A DNA stretch of 64,000 nt, from NCBI RefSeq assembly GCF_003050965.1, contig NZ_QAOU01000001.1:124001-188000 (forward strand). Direction: 5' to 3'. A program made the translations under genes and the position numbers. Every line of letters starts with the position of its first letter. The first letter of the stretch is position 1. A model generated the notes under the pieces. That model saw nothing but the letters and a program-made list of their open reading frames with translations, ran no database searches and was not told the origin of the DNA. The DNA comes from Nitrosospira sp. Nsp2 (GTDB lineage: Bacteria; Pseudomonadota; Gammaproteobacteria; Burkholderiales; Nitrosomonadaceae). Positions 25,867 to 34,058 of the stretch are shown here, one piece after another.

Positions 25867-26103
25867 ATGGCCCAATATCTGGATTCAAGCTTTCTTGTTC
25901 GATCTCCCCATTTCAATTTTGAAAAAAGATACCCCCCTGGGACTGTCGTTCCTGATTCGGGAATCTACCGGTGCAGAGGTTGTGGTCGTGAAGTTGCATT
26001 GGCAAAAGGTAGCGCGCTGCCAACGCATGCTCAGCACGATCACGGTTTTGAATTAGGGCCCGCAAGCTGGCTGCTTATCGTTTTGGCCCTTAGCGCGGAG
26101 TGA
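25867..26103 (+). CDS. small zinc-ribbon protein
   Basis: A 78-residue protein with GTVVPDSGIYRCRGCGREVAL (CxxC near 36-39), then HAQHDHGFEL, where His residues could complete a metal site, and a hydrophobic end SWLLIVLALSAE. It resembles short proteins of beta- and gammaproteobacteria often listed simply as 'protein L'. Function unknown. Stands alone between two intergenic stretches. Confidence 0.65.
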   Translation: MAQYLDSSFLVRSPHFNFEKRYPPGTVVPDSGIYRCRGCGREVALAKGSALPTHAQHDHGFELGPASWLLIVLALSAE

Positions 26104-26302
26104 CCCGGCCGGGGAAGGCCTTGCATGAGGTTCTCCCCAGGAACACTACCAATAACCCGGCAATATTTAGGCAGGTTGCGCCGCCCTGCTGGATAGCAGT
26201 TTTTCGCGACTTCCAGCCAACGGCGCTCTGAAGAGAATACGCCCAAGGCTCCATTTAGCCTCGTTTCATCTGCACCCAAAGCTGGTTCAACTCAAAGCTG
26301 GT

Positions 26303-26380
26303 TCAACTTATTGCCATAAGCCCCAAGCCGGCGGCAAGCACAAGAATATACGTACCCCAAAAAATTATTGTGTTGCCCAT
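26303..26380 (-). CDS. possible 25-residue membrane peptide
   Basis: ATG at 26380 follows a perfect GAGGAGAT with 6-7 bases of spacing. The product MGNTIIFWGTYILVLAAGLG ends LMAIS: one membrane helix with almost no charged residue. The quality of the ribosome site and the transmembrane composition argue for a real microprotein, like the accessory subunits of respiratory or transport complexes. No partner gene is adjacent, and no family is recognised. Confidence 0.5.
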   Translation of the reverse strand: MGNTIIFWGTYILVLAAGLGLMAIS

Positions 26381-26612
26381 GGCGTATCTCCTCGTATCTT
26401 GTAGCGGCTGATCACGCATACCGCTTCCTACGCACTGTCGATCATCATGACCCCGCTTGACCCTTGCCAATGACGAGGGTCATGTTGTCAAAGTTTCCTC
26501 CTCAATTGTTACAACTGTTCGTATGGCAGGGCTGTCATCAGATGGACATATGTGTATGAGATTATTAAATCGCGGTATCTATCCCTCCTTTCCTTTAATA
26601 GATGCCGCCGCT

Positions 26613-26672
26613 GGCGTCTACCCCTCTGCAGACGCCGCAGCCCGGTAGGGGTCAATCCCGCCGGGTTTTTTT
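26613..26672 (+). other. candidate structured RNA with intrinsic terminator
   Basis: Hairpin 1 pairs GGCGTCT (26613-26619) with AGACGCC (26630-26636). Hairpin 2 pairs CCCGG (26641-26645) with CCGGG (26661-26665), extended by inner GGG/CCC pairs, and runs into eight T. Loop 1 holds ACCCCT (26620-26625) and hairpin 2 holds its exact complement AGGGGT (26647-26652), so a kissing or switching contact is possible. It lies in a gene-free stretch (26381-26981), about 310 bases before the ferritin-like gene. Confidence 0.5.
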
Positions 26673-26817
26673 TGAGGTGCCCAAACTTGCCCCAAATTCA
26701 CCCGATCCATCCCGCCGGGTGCGACTGCCTGCCTAATCGCAGGATCGACCCGCGGTTACCGGATTGCGTGGCGGCGCTTTTAAAAATTGCATGCAACTGG
26801 AAAAGACAAGGCAACTC

Positions 26818-26859
26818 TTTAAGGAAAATCCTGCTGCCTTTAAGGAAAATCCTGCTGCA
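26818..26859. repeat. tandem 21-bp repeat with palindromic core
   Basis: Two adjacent 21-base units, TTTAAGGAAAATCCTGCTGC plus one base, each contain AGGAAAATCCT, an imperfect palindrome. The units differ only in the last base. The spacing equals two helical turns, so two regulator dimers could sit on the same face. They lie about 125 bases upstream of the EncFtn-like gene. Confidence 0.6.
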
Positions 26860-26981
26860 TGAGCCCGGCACGGCCTAATTACCCTATTATCCTGATAACA
26901 TGCCGAACTGAAGTTCCCTCGCGGGCTTGGCGGAGAATGTTATCTCGGCTATCTGGTTTTATAGGCAAATAAGGAGGACGT

Positions 26982-27281
26982 ATGGCAAGTGAAGGTTATC
27001 ATGAACCTATCGAGGAGCTTTCCGATGAAACCCGCGATATGCACCGGGCAATCGTATCCTTAATGGAAGAGTTGGAGGCGATCGACTGGTATAACCAGCG
27101 GGTAAGCGCATGCAAGGACGAGGAACTCAAGGCGATTCTGACTCACAATCGGGATGAGGAGAAAGAACATGCTGCCATGATGCTGGAATGGATCCGACGC
27201 AGGGATCCGAGATTTTCGGCAGAAATGAAAGAGTATTTGTTTACCGCCCAACCCATCACGCGTATCGAGCAGGATGAGTGA
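26982..27281 (+). CDS. encapsulated-ferritin (EncFtn)-like protein
   Basis: A 99-residue helical protein behind a perfect AAGGAGG. The core HRAIVSLMEELEAIDWYNQR and HNRDEEKEHAAMMLEW closely follow the Rhodospirillum rubrum EncFtn sequence as I recall it; its metal ligands correspond here to E30, E60 and H63, with W36 and Y37 also kept. EncFtn forms a decamer that oxidises Fe(II) and normally hands iron to an encapsulin shell. This protein ends at PITRIEQDE, without the C-terminal encapsulin-targeting peptide, and no encapsulin gene is in the window. It may act as a free ferroxidase. Confidence 0.88.
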   Translation: MASEGYHEPIEELSDETRDMHRAIVSLMEELEAIDWYNQRVSACKDEELKAILTHNRDEEKEHAAMMLEWIRRRDPRFSAEMKEYLFTAQPITRIEQDE

Positions 27282-27363
27282 AGCAAATTCAGCCCCATCT
27301 ATCTAATAAACGGGGCATTGTTCGGAAGCCTGCGCGACCGTCGTTCATTGCTCACTACCAGGC

Positions 27364-28287
27364 TCAAGGCGTTTCTTTCAACCATTGGCGCCGAGCTTCG
27401 CGCGCATTTGCGAAAATGCTTTCGAGCGCATCTCCGTCGCCGCGAACCAGCATTTCGCGCAAGGCGGCCAGTTCACCCTGATACGCATCAATTTGTCTCG
27501 AGAGCACTTCCCGGTTGCCGAGGCATATATCCCGCCACATCTCGGGGGAGCTTCCCGCAATACGGGTAAAATCGCGAAAGCCGCTGCCTGCGAAGCGAAG
27601 TAATTCGCTCGGCCGAATCATGTCATCAGTGAGAAGCCGGTCGTCCGCCTCAAGCCCGTTTCCCGAGCTAACATAATGCATGAGCGCGAAAGACAGCACA
27701 TGGGGCAGATGGCTTACCGCCGCAAGTATTTCATCGTGCCTTTTCGCGCTCATTTGAGAGACCTGGGCACCACAGGCTTGCCATAGTTGGGTCACTCGCT
27801 TGAGCGCCCCGACGCTGGTTTCTTGTATAGGCGTCAATACCAGGTTTTTGTCGCGGAACAGGTTTGGGTTGGCCGCCCCCGCGCCGCTAAGTTCCGCCCC
27901 TGCGACGGGGTGTCCCGGTACGAAATTTCGCAGATGCTCGGCCAGATGAGTCCGTGCCGCCTCAACTACGTTCTGCTTGGTGCTGCCGGCATCGGTAACG
28001 ATGGTGTCTAATCCGAGATAAGGGGATATCTGGGCCATAATTTCGCCGGTCTGACGAACCGGGACGGCAAGGAATACCACCTCGGCGTCTCTCAATGCCG
28101 ATGGAAGGTCGCGGGCGATTTCGTCTATTGCCCCAAGATCGCGCGCGCGTTCCATGTTTGCTTGGCTTCGTCCGACACCGGTGACATGGGTCACCAGATC
28201 GGCCTTGCGTAGCGCCAGTGCAAACGAGCCGCCGATCAGGCCAACGCCGATAATCACCAGCTTGTTGATTACGACGACATCCGTCAT
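27364..28287 (-). CDS. tyrA: prephenate dehydrogenase
   Basis: Converts prephenate to 4-hydroxyphenylpyruvate for tyrosine synthesis. The 307-residue protein opens with the NAD-binding VIIGVGLIGGSFALAL near 11-26, has FLAVPVRQTG near 71, the VTDAGSTK motif near 96 and the catalytic region FVPGHPVAGAELSG near 121-134, followed by HDEILAAVSHLPHVLSFAL near 184. It is of the monofunctional type. It is the last gene of the aromatic-serine block. In many betaproteobacteria aroA, cmk and rpsA follow; here accessory genes follow instead. Confidence 0.94.
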   Translation of the reverse strand: MTDVVVINKLVIIGVGLIGGSFALALRKADLVTHVTGVGRSQANMERARDLGAIDEIARDLPSALRDAEVVFLAVPVRQTGEIMAQISPYLGLDTIVTDAGSTKQNVVEAARTHLAEHLRNFVPGHPVAGAELSGAGAANPNLFRDKNLVLTPIQETSVGALKRVTQLWQACGAQVSQMSAKRHDEILAAVSHLPHVLSFALMHYVSSGNGLEADDRLLTDDMIRPSELLRFAGSGFRDFTRIAGSSPEMWRDICLGNREVLSRQIDAYQGELAALREMLVRGDGDALESIFANAREARRQWLKETP

Positions 28288-28361
28288 TGGCTGACCGGTA
28301 CCGCGGTTGATACCAGATAAATCTCCGAAAGGCCCAGTGGGATGATTCGGAGGTCCGACAA

Positions 28362-29378
28362 TTACAGACTCCGTCCGATTACGTTAGCGATTCCTCTAAG
28401 CGATCCCATCAGCGCATGAAATTCCTCGGGGTTCAGCGCCTGATCCGCGTCGCACCATGCTTCGCAGGGGTTTGGGTGCATCTCTACCAGCAACCCATCC
28501 GCTCCCGCGGCAATCGCCGCCCGCGCCAGCGCGGGCACCATCCATGTTTTGCCGCCAGCGTGAGAAGGGTCCACGATGACGGGCAAATGGGTTTCCCTTT
28601 TCAGCACAGGAATGCAAGTAACATCCATGACGTTGCGGTAGGAAGTTTCAAAGGTACGTATGCCGCGCTCGCAGAAAATGATGTTGTGATTGCCGCCAGC
28701 AGCAATGTATTCCGCTGCCATAAGCCACTCGGAAACGGTGGCCGACATGCCGCGCTTGAGTATCACCGGTTTATTAACTCGTCCAACTTCTTTCAGTAGC
28801 TCGAAATTCTGCATACTGCGCGTGCCTATCTGGATCACATCCACGTCATACTTGAGAAACGTGTCGAGCATGCGGGCGTCCATCAGCTCAGTAACAATGC
28901 GCAGACTATACTTATCCGCTGCGTTGCGGAAAAGTTTCAACCCCTCTTCGCCTTTCCCCTGAAAGGTGTAAGGACTGGTGCGGGGCTTAAATGCGCCGCC
29001 ACGCATCAATTGACAGCCGGCTGACGCAACGTGCTGTGCCGCTAAATCCATCTGGTCCTGAGTTTCGACCGAGCAGGGTCCGCCTATCACCTGCACCTGA
29101 TTCCCCCCGATCGGTATTCCGCCCACATCTATTATGGAGTCGTCCTTGTGCGACTCGCGCGAGACAATTTTGTATTGCTTTACGATGTGCATCGAATATT
29201 CGACGCCGCTCAGCGAATCGAACATCTCAGGATCAAGCCTGCGCTCGTCGCCGATGGCGCCAATCACCGTACGCTCGGTGCCGCGTGAAACATTCGCATC
29301 AAGGTCGAAACTGCGAATCTTTGCCACCACCGTTTCGATTTGCTCATCGGTGGCGCCACTATTCATGATGATGATCAA
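28362..29378 (-). CDS. aroF: DAHP synthase (3-deoxy-7-phosphoheptulonate synthase)
   Basis: First enzyme of the shikimate route, joining phosphoenolpyruvate and erythrose 4-phosphate. The 338-residue protein is of the type I-beta kind with an N-terminal regulatory ferredoxin-like region (1-70) and a KDO8P-like barrel: IGGPCSVET near 98, [16 protein letters not shown] near 125, ILKRGMSAT near 206 and the metal motif [11 protein letters not shown] near 270. The regulatory domain suggests feedback control by an aromatic amino acid. Its ATG overlaps the hisC stop as ATGA, showing translational coupling. Confidence 0.94.
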   Translation of the reverse strand: MIIIMNSGATDEQIETVVAKIRSFDLDANVSRGTERTVIGAIGDERRLDPEMFDSLSGVEYSMHIVKQYKIVSRESHKDDSIIDVGGIPIGGNQVQVIGGPCSVETQDQMDLAAQHVASAGCQLMRGGAFKPRTSPYTFQGKGEEGLKLFRNAADKYSLRIVTELMDARMLDTFLKYDVDVIQIGTRSMQNFELLKEVGRVNKPVILKRGMSATVSEWLMAAEYIAAGGNHNIIFCERGIRTFETSYRNVMDVTCIPVLKRETHLPVIVDPSHAGGKTWMVPALARAAIAAGADGLLVEMHPNPCEAWCDADQALNPEEFHALMGSLRGIANVIGRSL

Positions 29379-30544
29379 GCGGATTCTCCTGTCGCTATTT
29401 CGTGAGCCATCTGTGGGTCTGCTTTTTTTTCTGCCGCGTTTGCCATATCGAGCGCTACCTCCAGTGACTTGAGGAATTTCTGGTTTTCCGATTCGAGCCC
29501 GACCGTGACCCGCAGATGCTCAGGCATTTCATACACTCCGATGGGCCTTACAATAACCCCCTGCCTAAGGAGACTTTCGTTGACCACTTTCGCGTTTCCG
29601 CGCACGCGAAAGCTCAAAAAATTGCCGTAGGATGGTATGTATTCAATGCCGAGTTGCCGCAAGCCGGTGGTGATTTGTAGCATCCCTGCCTGGTTCAGCG
29701 CGTAGGAGCGTTTCACGAATTCCACGTCCTCCAGCGCGGCCACGGCGCCAGCCAGCCCGATGCTGTTTACATTGAATGGCTGACGTACGCGGTTCATCAA
29801 ACCACTAACGTCGGGATGCGCCAGCCCGAAGCCTACGCGTACCCCAGCCATGCCGTACGCCTTGGAAAAGGTGCGGGTGATGAGCAGGTTGGGAAAGCGT
29901 TTCAGCCACGAGATGCTGTCGGCCTTGATGTCGGTCGGCAAATATTCGTTATACGCTTCGTCCAGCACCACCAGCACATCGGGCGAGACGCGCTCCAGAA
30001 AGCGCAATACTTCGGCAGCAGGGAGCAGCGTGCCGGTTGGATTATTGGGATTGGCAATAAAAACCATGCGGGTTTCGGGCGTGACTGCGTCCAGCATGGC
30101 ATCAAGATCATGGCCATAGTTATACGCGCGCACCGATAGGCCGGTAGCACCGACTGCCTGGGTCACAAGCGGGTAGACCGCAAACGCATGTTGCGAGTAA
30201 ACCGCTGATCCGCCCGGTTTAAGGAATACCCGGGCAGCCAGTTCAAGAACATCGTTCGAACCATTACCCAACACAATCTGTTCGCTGGACACGCCGTAAC
30301 GTTGTGACAGCGCCGCTTTCAACTCAAAGCCGCTGCCATCCGGATAAAGCGCGACGTCGGCGAGCGCCTTGCTCATCGCCTCACGCGCCATCGGGCTTGT
30401 CCCCAACGGATTCTCGTTTGAGGCGAGCTTGATAATGGATCGTTCATCCATACCCATCTCGCGCGCCAGCTCTGAAATGGGTTTGCCAGGCTGATACGGG
30501 CTGATACTACGGATATACTCGGGAGCGAGGTCGCAAAGATTCAT
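29375..30544 (-). CDS. hisC: HisC-type aminotransferase (histidinol-phosphate / aromatic)
   Basis: A fold-type I PLP enzyme of 389 residues. Family marks: [15 protein letters not shown] near 38, the [14 protein letters not shown] segment near 163-176, VLDEAYNEY near 195 and the PLP lysine in [18 protein letters not shown] near 225. Its place between pheA and aroF/tyrA argues that it transaminates phenylpyruvate and hydroxyphenylpyruvate, as HisC2 does, rather than serving histidine synthesis only. Both uses are known for the family. The C-terminus has a 20-residue tail beyond the usual end. Confidence 0.9.
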   Translation of the reverse strand: MNLCDLAPEYIRSISPYQPGKPISELAREMGMDERSIIKLASNENPLGTSPMAREAMSKALADVALYPDGSGFELKAALSQRYGVSSEQIVLGNGSNDVLELAARVFLKPGGSAVYSQHAFAVYPLVTQAVGATGLSVRAYNYGHDLDAMLDAVTPETRMVFIANPNNPTGTLLPAAEVLRFLERVSPDVLVVLDEAYNEYLPTDIKADSISWLKRFPNLLITRTFSKAYGMAGVRVGFGLAHPDVSGLMNRVRQPFNVNSIGLAGAVAALEDVEFVKRSYALNQAGMLQITTGLRQLGIEYIPSYGNFLSFRVRGNAKVVNESLLRQGVIVRPIGVYEMPEHLRVTVGLESENQKFLKSLEVALDMANAAEKKADPQMAHEIATGESA

Positions 30545-30614
30545 AACGTCTGGTCCATGAATGCAGAGTTATTAGAAGAGCCTGGTCTGGTATGTTTGAT
30601 AGAGCGGGAAAACC

Positions 30615-31697
30615 TCATCGGTCCGCAGTTGAACCGCGCGGGTATGAGCCTAGCACCTTCAGAAACGCCGCTTTTTCCCGCAATTGCTGCAACGCCTGCG
30701 TAACTTTCGGGTCCTGCTGATGGCCGTCAACATCAACAAAAAAAACATACTCCCATAAGCCTGCACGGGAGGGGCGGGATTCCAGGCGGCTCATGCTCAC
30801 GCCATGTTCCGCGAACGGCCCCAGTAATTGGTGTATTGCGCCAGGACGGTTTCTGGTCGACATGACCAGTGATGTCTTATCCCTGCCTGAAGCCGCGACC
30901 TCCTGCCCACCGATGACCAGAAAACGCGTGGTATTGTTAGGATCATCTTCGATATTCTCGGCACAGATGGTCAGTCCGAATACTTCCGCTGCTTTTCTGC
31001 CCGCTACCGCCGCTGCATTTTCCTCCTGCGCGGCCAACCGAGCTGCATCCGCATTGCTCGCGGCGTTGATACGGGCCGATCCCGTCAAATGGGGCAGATT
31101 AACGTTAAGCCACTCATGGCACTGGGCGAACGACTGGGGATGAGAATAAATTTTCTTGATGCGGGTCAGATCGAGGTGTCGCGCAAGCAGTTGCTGATGT
31201 ATGGGCAATACGATTTCGCCGCAGACCTTCAACGGCGTTTGCAACAGCAGATCGAGCGACCTTCCTACTGCGCCTTCAGTTGAATTCTCAACCGGCACGA
31301 CCCCATAGCTGGCCTTGCCGGCCTCCACTTTTCGGAAAACCTCATCTATCGAGTTGCAGGCCAGAGTCGTTACGACGCTGCCGAAGCGCTTCAGTGCGGC
31401 CTCTTCGGAAAAGGTTCCCTCCGGGCCAAGATAGGCGACCGTCAACGGTTCCTCCAAAGAGCGGCACAGCGACATGATCTCGGTGAACAGCCGCACGATA
31501 TGCTCATTTGTCAGCGGCCCCGGGTTCAACTCGCACAGCCGCGCCAGTACCTGTGCCTCCCGTTCCGGACGATACGCAATGCCGTTCTTGACCTGTCCGA
31601 TCTCACGGGCAAGATCGGCCCGCGCACTCAGAAGCTTGAGCAGCTCACTGTCGATCGAGTCTATTTTGTCGCGCAGATGTTTGAGTTGGCCGGTCAT
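30615..31697 (-). CDS. pheA: bifunctional chorismate mutase / prephenate dehydratase
   Basis: The P-protein for phenylalanine. Residues 1-90 are an AroQ-type chorismate mutase (LRDKIDSIDSELLKLLSARADLA). Residues 92-270 are the dehydratase with YLGPEGTFSEEAALKRFG, VPVENSTEGAVG near 135 and the catalytic TRFLVIG near 257. The C-terminal ACT domain carries the ESRPSR motif for phenylalanine feedback and ends around RGS. Length 360 is normal. It follows the serA-like gene by 36 bases and precedes hisC by 70. Confidence 0.95.
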   Translation of the reverse strand: MTGQLKHLRDKIDSIDSELLKLLSARADLAREIGQVKNGIAYRPEREAQVLARLCELNPGPLTNEHIVRLFTEIMSLCRSLEEPLTVAYLGPEGTFSEEAALKRFGSVVTTLACNSIDEVFRKVEAGKASYGVVPVENSTEGAVGRSLDLLLQTPLKVCGEIVLPIHQQLLARHLDLTRIKKIYSHPQSFAQCHEWLNVNLPHLTGSARINAASNADAARLAAQEENAAAVAGRKAAEVFGLTICAENIEDDPNNTTRFLVIGGQEVAASGRDKTSLVMSTRNRPGAIHQLLGPFAEHGVSMSRLESRPSRAGLWEYVFFVDVDGHQQDPKVTQALQQLREKAAFLKVLGSYPRGSTADR

Positions 31698-31733
31698 CGG
31701 GATGAGCTTCTATCTTGCCTCGATTGCCTAAGA

Positions 31734-32945
31734 CTATTCAGCCAATACCGGCAAGTAGCGCGCCATCAATACGCCGCGTATTGCCGCCATCTCGTCTATC
31801 GTTTTTTGCGGAACCGGGCTATCGACATCAACCAGCGTATAAGCCATCTCCCCTCGGGATTTATTGCCCATGTTATGGATATTAAGCCCCGCATTGGCCA
31901 TGCTGGTGGAGATCTGGCCGACCATGTTAGGCACGTTGGCATTGGCGACGGCCAGCCGGTAGGGGGATTCCCGTTCCATCGTGATGTTGGGAAAGTTGAC
32001 CGCGTTGGTGATGTTGCCATTTTCCAGATAATCGATCATCTGGTTAACGACCATTACCGCACAATTCTCTTCCGCCTCGAGGGTGGATGCCCCGAGGTGC
32101 GGCAGGGTGATGACCTTTGGGTGATGCTGAAACAACTGACTGGGAAAATCGCACACGTAATACCTTATTTTCCCCAGTTTGATTCCTTCCAGGACCGCGT
32201 TCTCGTCCACGATGCCATCGCGGGAGAAATTAAGCAGAATCGTGCCATTCTTCATGGTTTGCACGAGTCTGTGATTAATCAGATGACGCGTTGCGTCAAG
32301 CAGCGGGACGTGCAACGTTATGAATTCGCTATTGCGAACCAGATCTTCCAGGCTTTCGGCGCGCTTGACTTCCGAGGGCAGGTTCCACGCCGCATCCACC
32401 GTGATATTGGGATCGTAACCCATCACTTTCATCCCAAGGCGTATGGCCGCTACCGCCACCAGTCGCCCGACCGCGCCCAGACCGATAATACCGAGCGTGC
32501 GTCCGGGCAATTCGATTCCGGCGAATTGCTTCTTGCCCTCTTCCGCCCGGTTGTGCAGGGTGGTGTTATCACCTTGCAAGCCTTCGGCAAAGTGGATGGC
32601 GGGAACGAGATTACGCGAGGCCATCAGCAGACCGGCGAGCACCAATTCCTTCACAGCGTTCGCGTTCGCGCCCGGCGCGTTGAAAACGGCGACGCCTCGA
32701 AGATTCATCTCCTTTACCGGCACATTATTGGTCCCGGCACCGGCGCGCCCAATTGCTTTTACGCTGGGTGGGATATTCATCTGCAGCATGTTGTGCGAAC
32801 GCACGAGGATCGCATCCGGCTCGGTTATGTCATTGCCGACCACATAATGGCTGGCGTCAAAAAGCTTGAGGCCCAACGGCGAGATCTGGTTGAGCGTAAG
32901 TATGCGAAAAATTTTATGGGCGCGCTCAGGCATGACTGTCCGCAA
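31734..32945 (-). CDS. serA: D-3-phosphoglycerate dehydrogenase
   Basis: First step of serine synthesis. The 403-residue protein has the D-2-hydroxyacid dehydrogenase layout: GAGTNNVPVKEMNLRGVAVFN near 86, the NAD fold GIIGLGAVGRLVAVAAIRLG near 153, NFSRDGIVDE near 241 and LPHLGAST near 280. A C-terminal ACT domain follows (GLNIHNMGNKSRGEMAYTLVDVD), where serine inhibits the enzyme. The start is either TTG 32945 or ATG 32933; both overlap the end of serC. AAGGAA upstream is too close for the first and slightly far for the second. Confidence 0.92.
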   Translation of the reverse strand: MRTVMPERAHKIFRILTLNQISPLGLKLFDASHYVVGNDITEPDAILVRSHNMLQMNIPPSVKAIGRAGAGTNNVPVKEMNLRGVAVFNAPGANANAVKELVLAGLLMASRNLVPAIHFAEGLQGDNTTLHNRAEEGKKQFAGIELPGRTLGIIGLGAVGRLVAVAAIRLGMKVMGYDPNITVDAAWNLPSEVKRAESLEDLVRNSEFITLHVPLLDATRHLINHRLVQTMKNGTILLNFSRDGIVDENAVLEGIKLGKIRYYVCDFPSQLFQHHPKVITLPHLGASTLEAEENCAVMVVNQMIDYLENGNITNAVNFPNITMERESPYRLAVANANVPNMVGQISTSMANAGLNIHNMGNKSRGEMAYTLVDVDSPVPQKTIDEMAAIRGVLMARYLPVLAE

Positions 32946-34020
32946 ATTCCTTCATGAATTCCACCAGAGCCTTTACTCCCTCAAGCGGCATCGCGTTGTA
33001 GATGGAGGCGCGCATCCCCCCGACCGAACGATGCCCCTTCAATTGTATCAGTCCACGGGCGCCAGCCTGCTTCAGAAATTCCCCATCCAGCGAGGTGTCC
33101 TTTAACGTGAAAGGCACGTTCATGCGGGAGCGGTCTGGCTTGGCCACGGGGCAGTGGTAGAAATCCGTAGTATCCAGAAAGTTATACAGCAGATCGGCTT
33201 TGGCGACGTTTATTTTTTCCATCGCTTCCAGTCCGCCATTTTTCTTCAGCCACTCAAGCACCAGTCCGGTGATGTACATCGGGTATGTCGGCGGGGTGTT
33301 GTACATCGAATCGTTTTCCGCATGAACCTTGTAGTCGAACATGGTTGGGGTCCCCGGGACGGTCGTGCCAAGCAAGTCCTCGCGCACGAGGACGATGCAT
33401 AACCCCGCCGGACCGACATTTTTTTGCGCCCCGGCATAAATCACCCCGAATCGGGAAACGTCCAGTGGACGCGACATGAAGCTGGAGGACATGTCCGCGA
33501 CCAGCGGCATATCTCTACCATAGCGCGTCAAATCGGGAACCCAGTTGTACTCGACGCCACCTATCGTTTCGTTGGGCGTGTAATGCAGATAGGCAGCCTC
33601 AGGGTCAACATTCCATACATCCTGCGCCGGGGCGTAAGTGAAGTTCTTGTCCTCGGACGACGCGGCCACATTGACTGCGCAATACTTTTTCGCTTCCTTG
33701 ATGGCTTTTTTTGACCACTCCCCGGTATTGACGTAGTTGGCGCTTTTCTTTCCGCGCAACAGATTCATGGGCGCCATGGCAAACTGGCTGGAAGCACCCC
33801 CGGAAAGGAACAGGACCTTATAGTTGTCGGGAATGCCCGCCAACTCTCGCAGGTCCGCCTCGGTCTTTGCCGCGATCGACATGAATTCCTTGCCGCGATG
33901 GCTCATCTCCATCACTGACATGCCGCTATCGTGCCAATCGAGTATCTCATCGCGGGCCTGGCGCAGAACTTCCGCTGGGAGGACTGCCGGGCCTGCGCTG
34001 AAGTTATATATATGCTCCAT
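32926..34020 (-). CDS. serC: phosphoserine aminotransferase
   Basis: PLP enzyme for the second step of serine synthesis and also pyridoxine synthesis. The protein starts MEHIYNFSAGPAVLPAEVL; a longer start 18 bases upstream lacks the GAGGAA site. LSGGASSQFAM near 68 and the PLP lysine in YAGAQKNVGPAGLCIVL near 190-206 are present. The end RSVGGMRASIYNAMPLEGV is typical. Its stop overlaps the serA start, so serine genes are translated together. It follows gyrA by 38 bases. Confidence 0.95.
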   Translation of the reverse strand: MEHIYNFSAGPAVLPAEVLRQARDEILDWHDSGMSVMEMSHRGKEFMSIAAKTEADLRELAGIPDNYKVLFLSGGASSQFAMAPMNLLRGKKSANYVNTGEWSKKAIKEAKKYCAVNVAASSEDKNFTYAPAQDVWNVDPEAAYLHYTPNETIGGVEYNWVPDLTRYGRDMPLVADMSSSFMSRPLDVSRFGVIYAGAQKNVGPAGLCIVLVREDLLGTTVPGTPTMFDYKVHAENDSMYNTPPTYPMYITGLVLEWLKKNGGLEAMEKINVAKADLLYNFLDTTDFYHCPVAKPDRSRMNVPFTLKDTSLDGEFLKQAGARGLIQLKGHRSVGGMRASIYNAMPLEGVKALVEFMKEFADSHA

Positions 34021-34058
34021 TTGAATTCCTCGATGCAACGGTTAGCCAACGAACTGCC

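Noticed and set aside
31500-32957. A 485-codon + strand frame
   Set aside because: It is the antisense of serA and pheA, with no ribosome site or family likeness.
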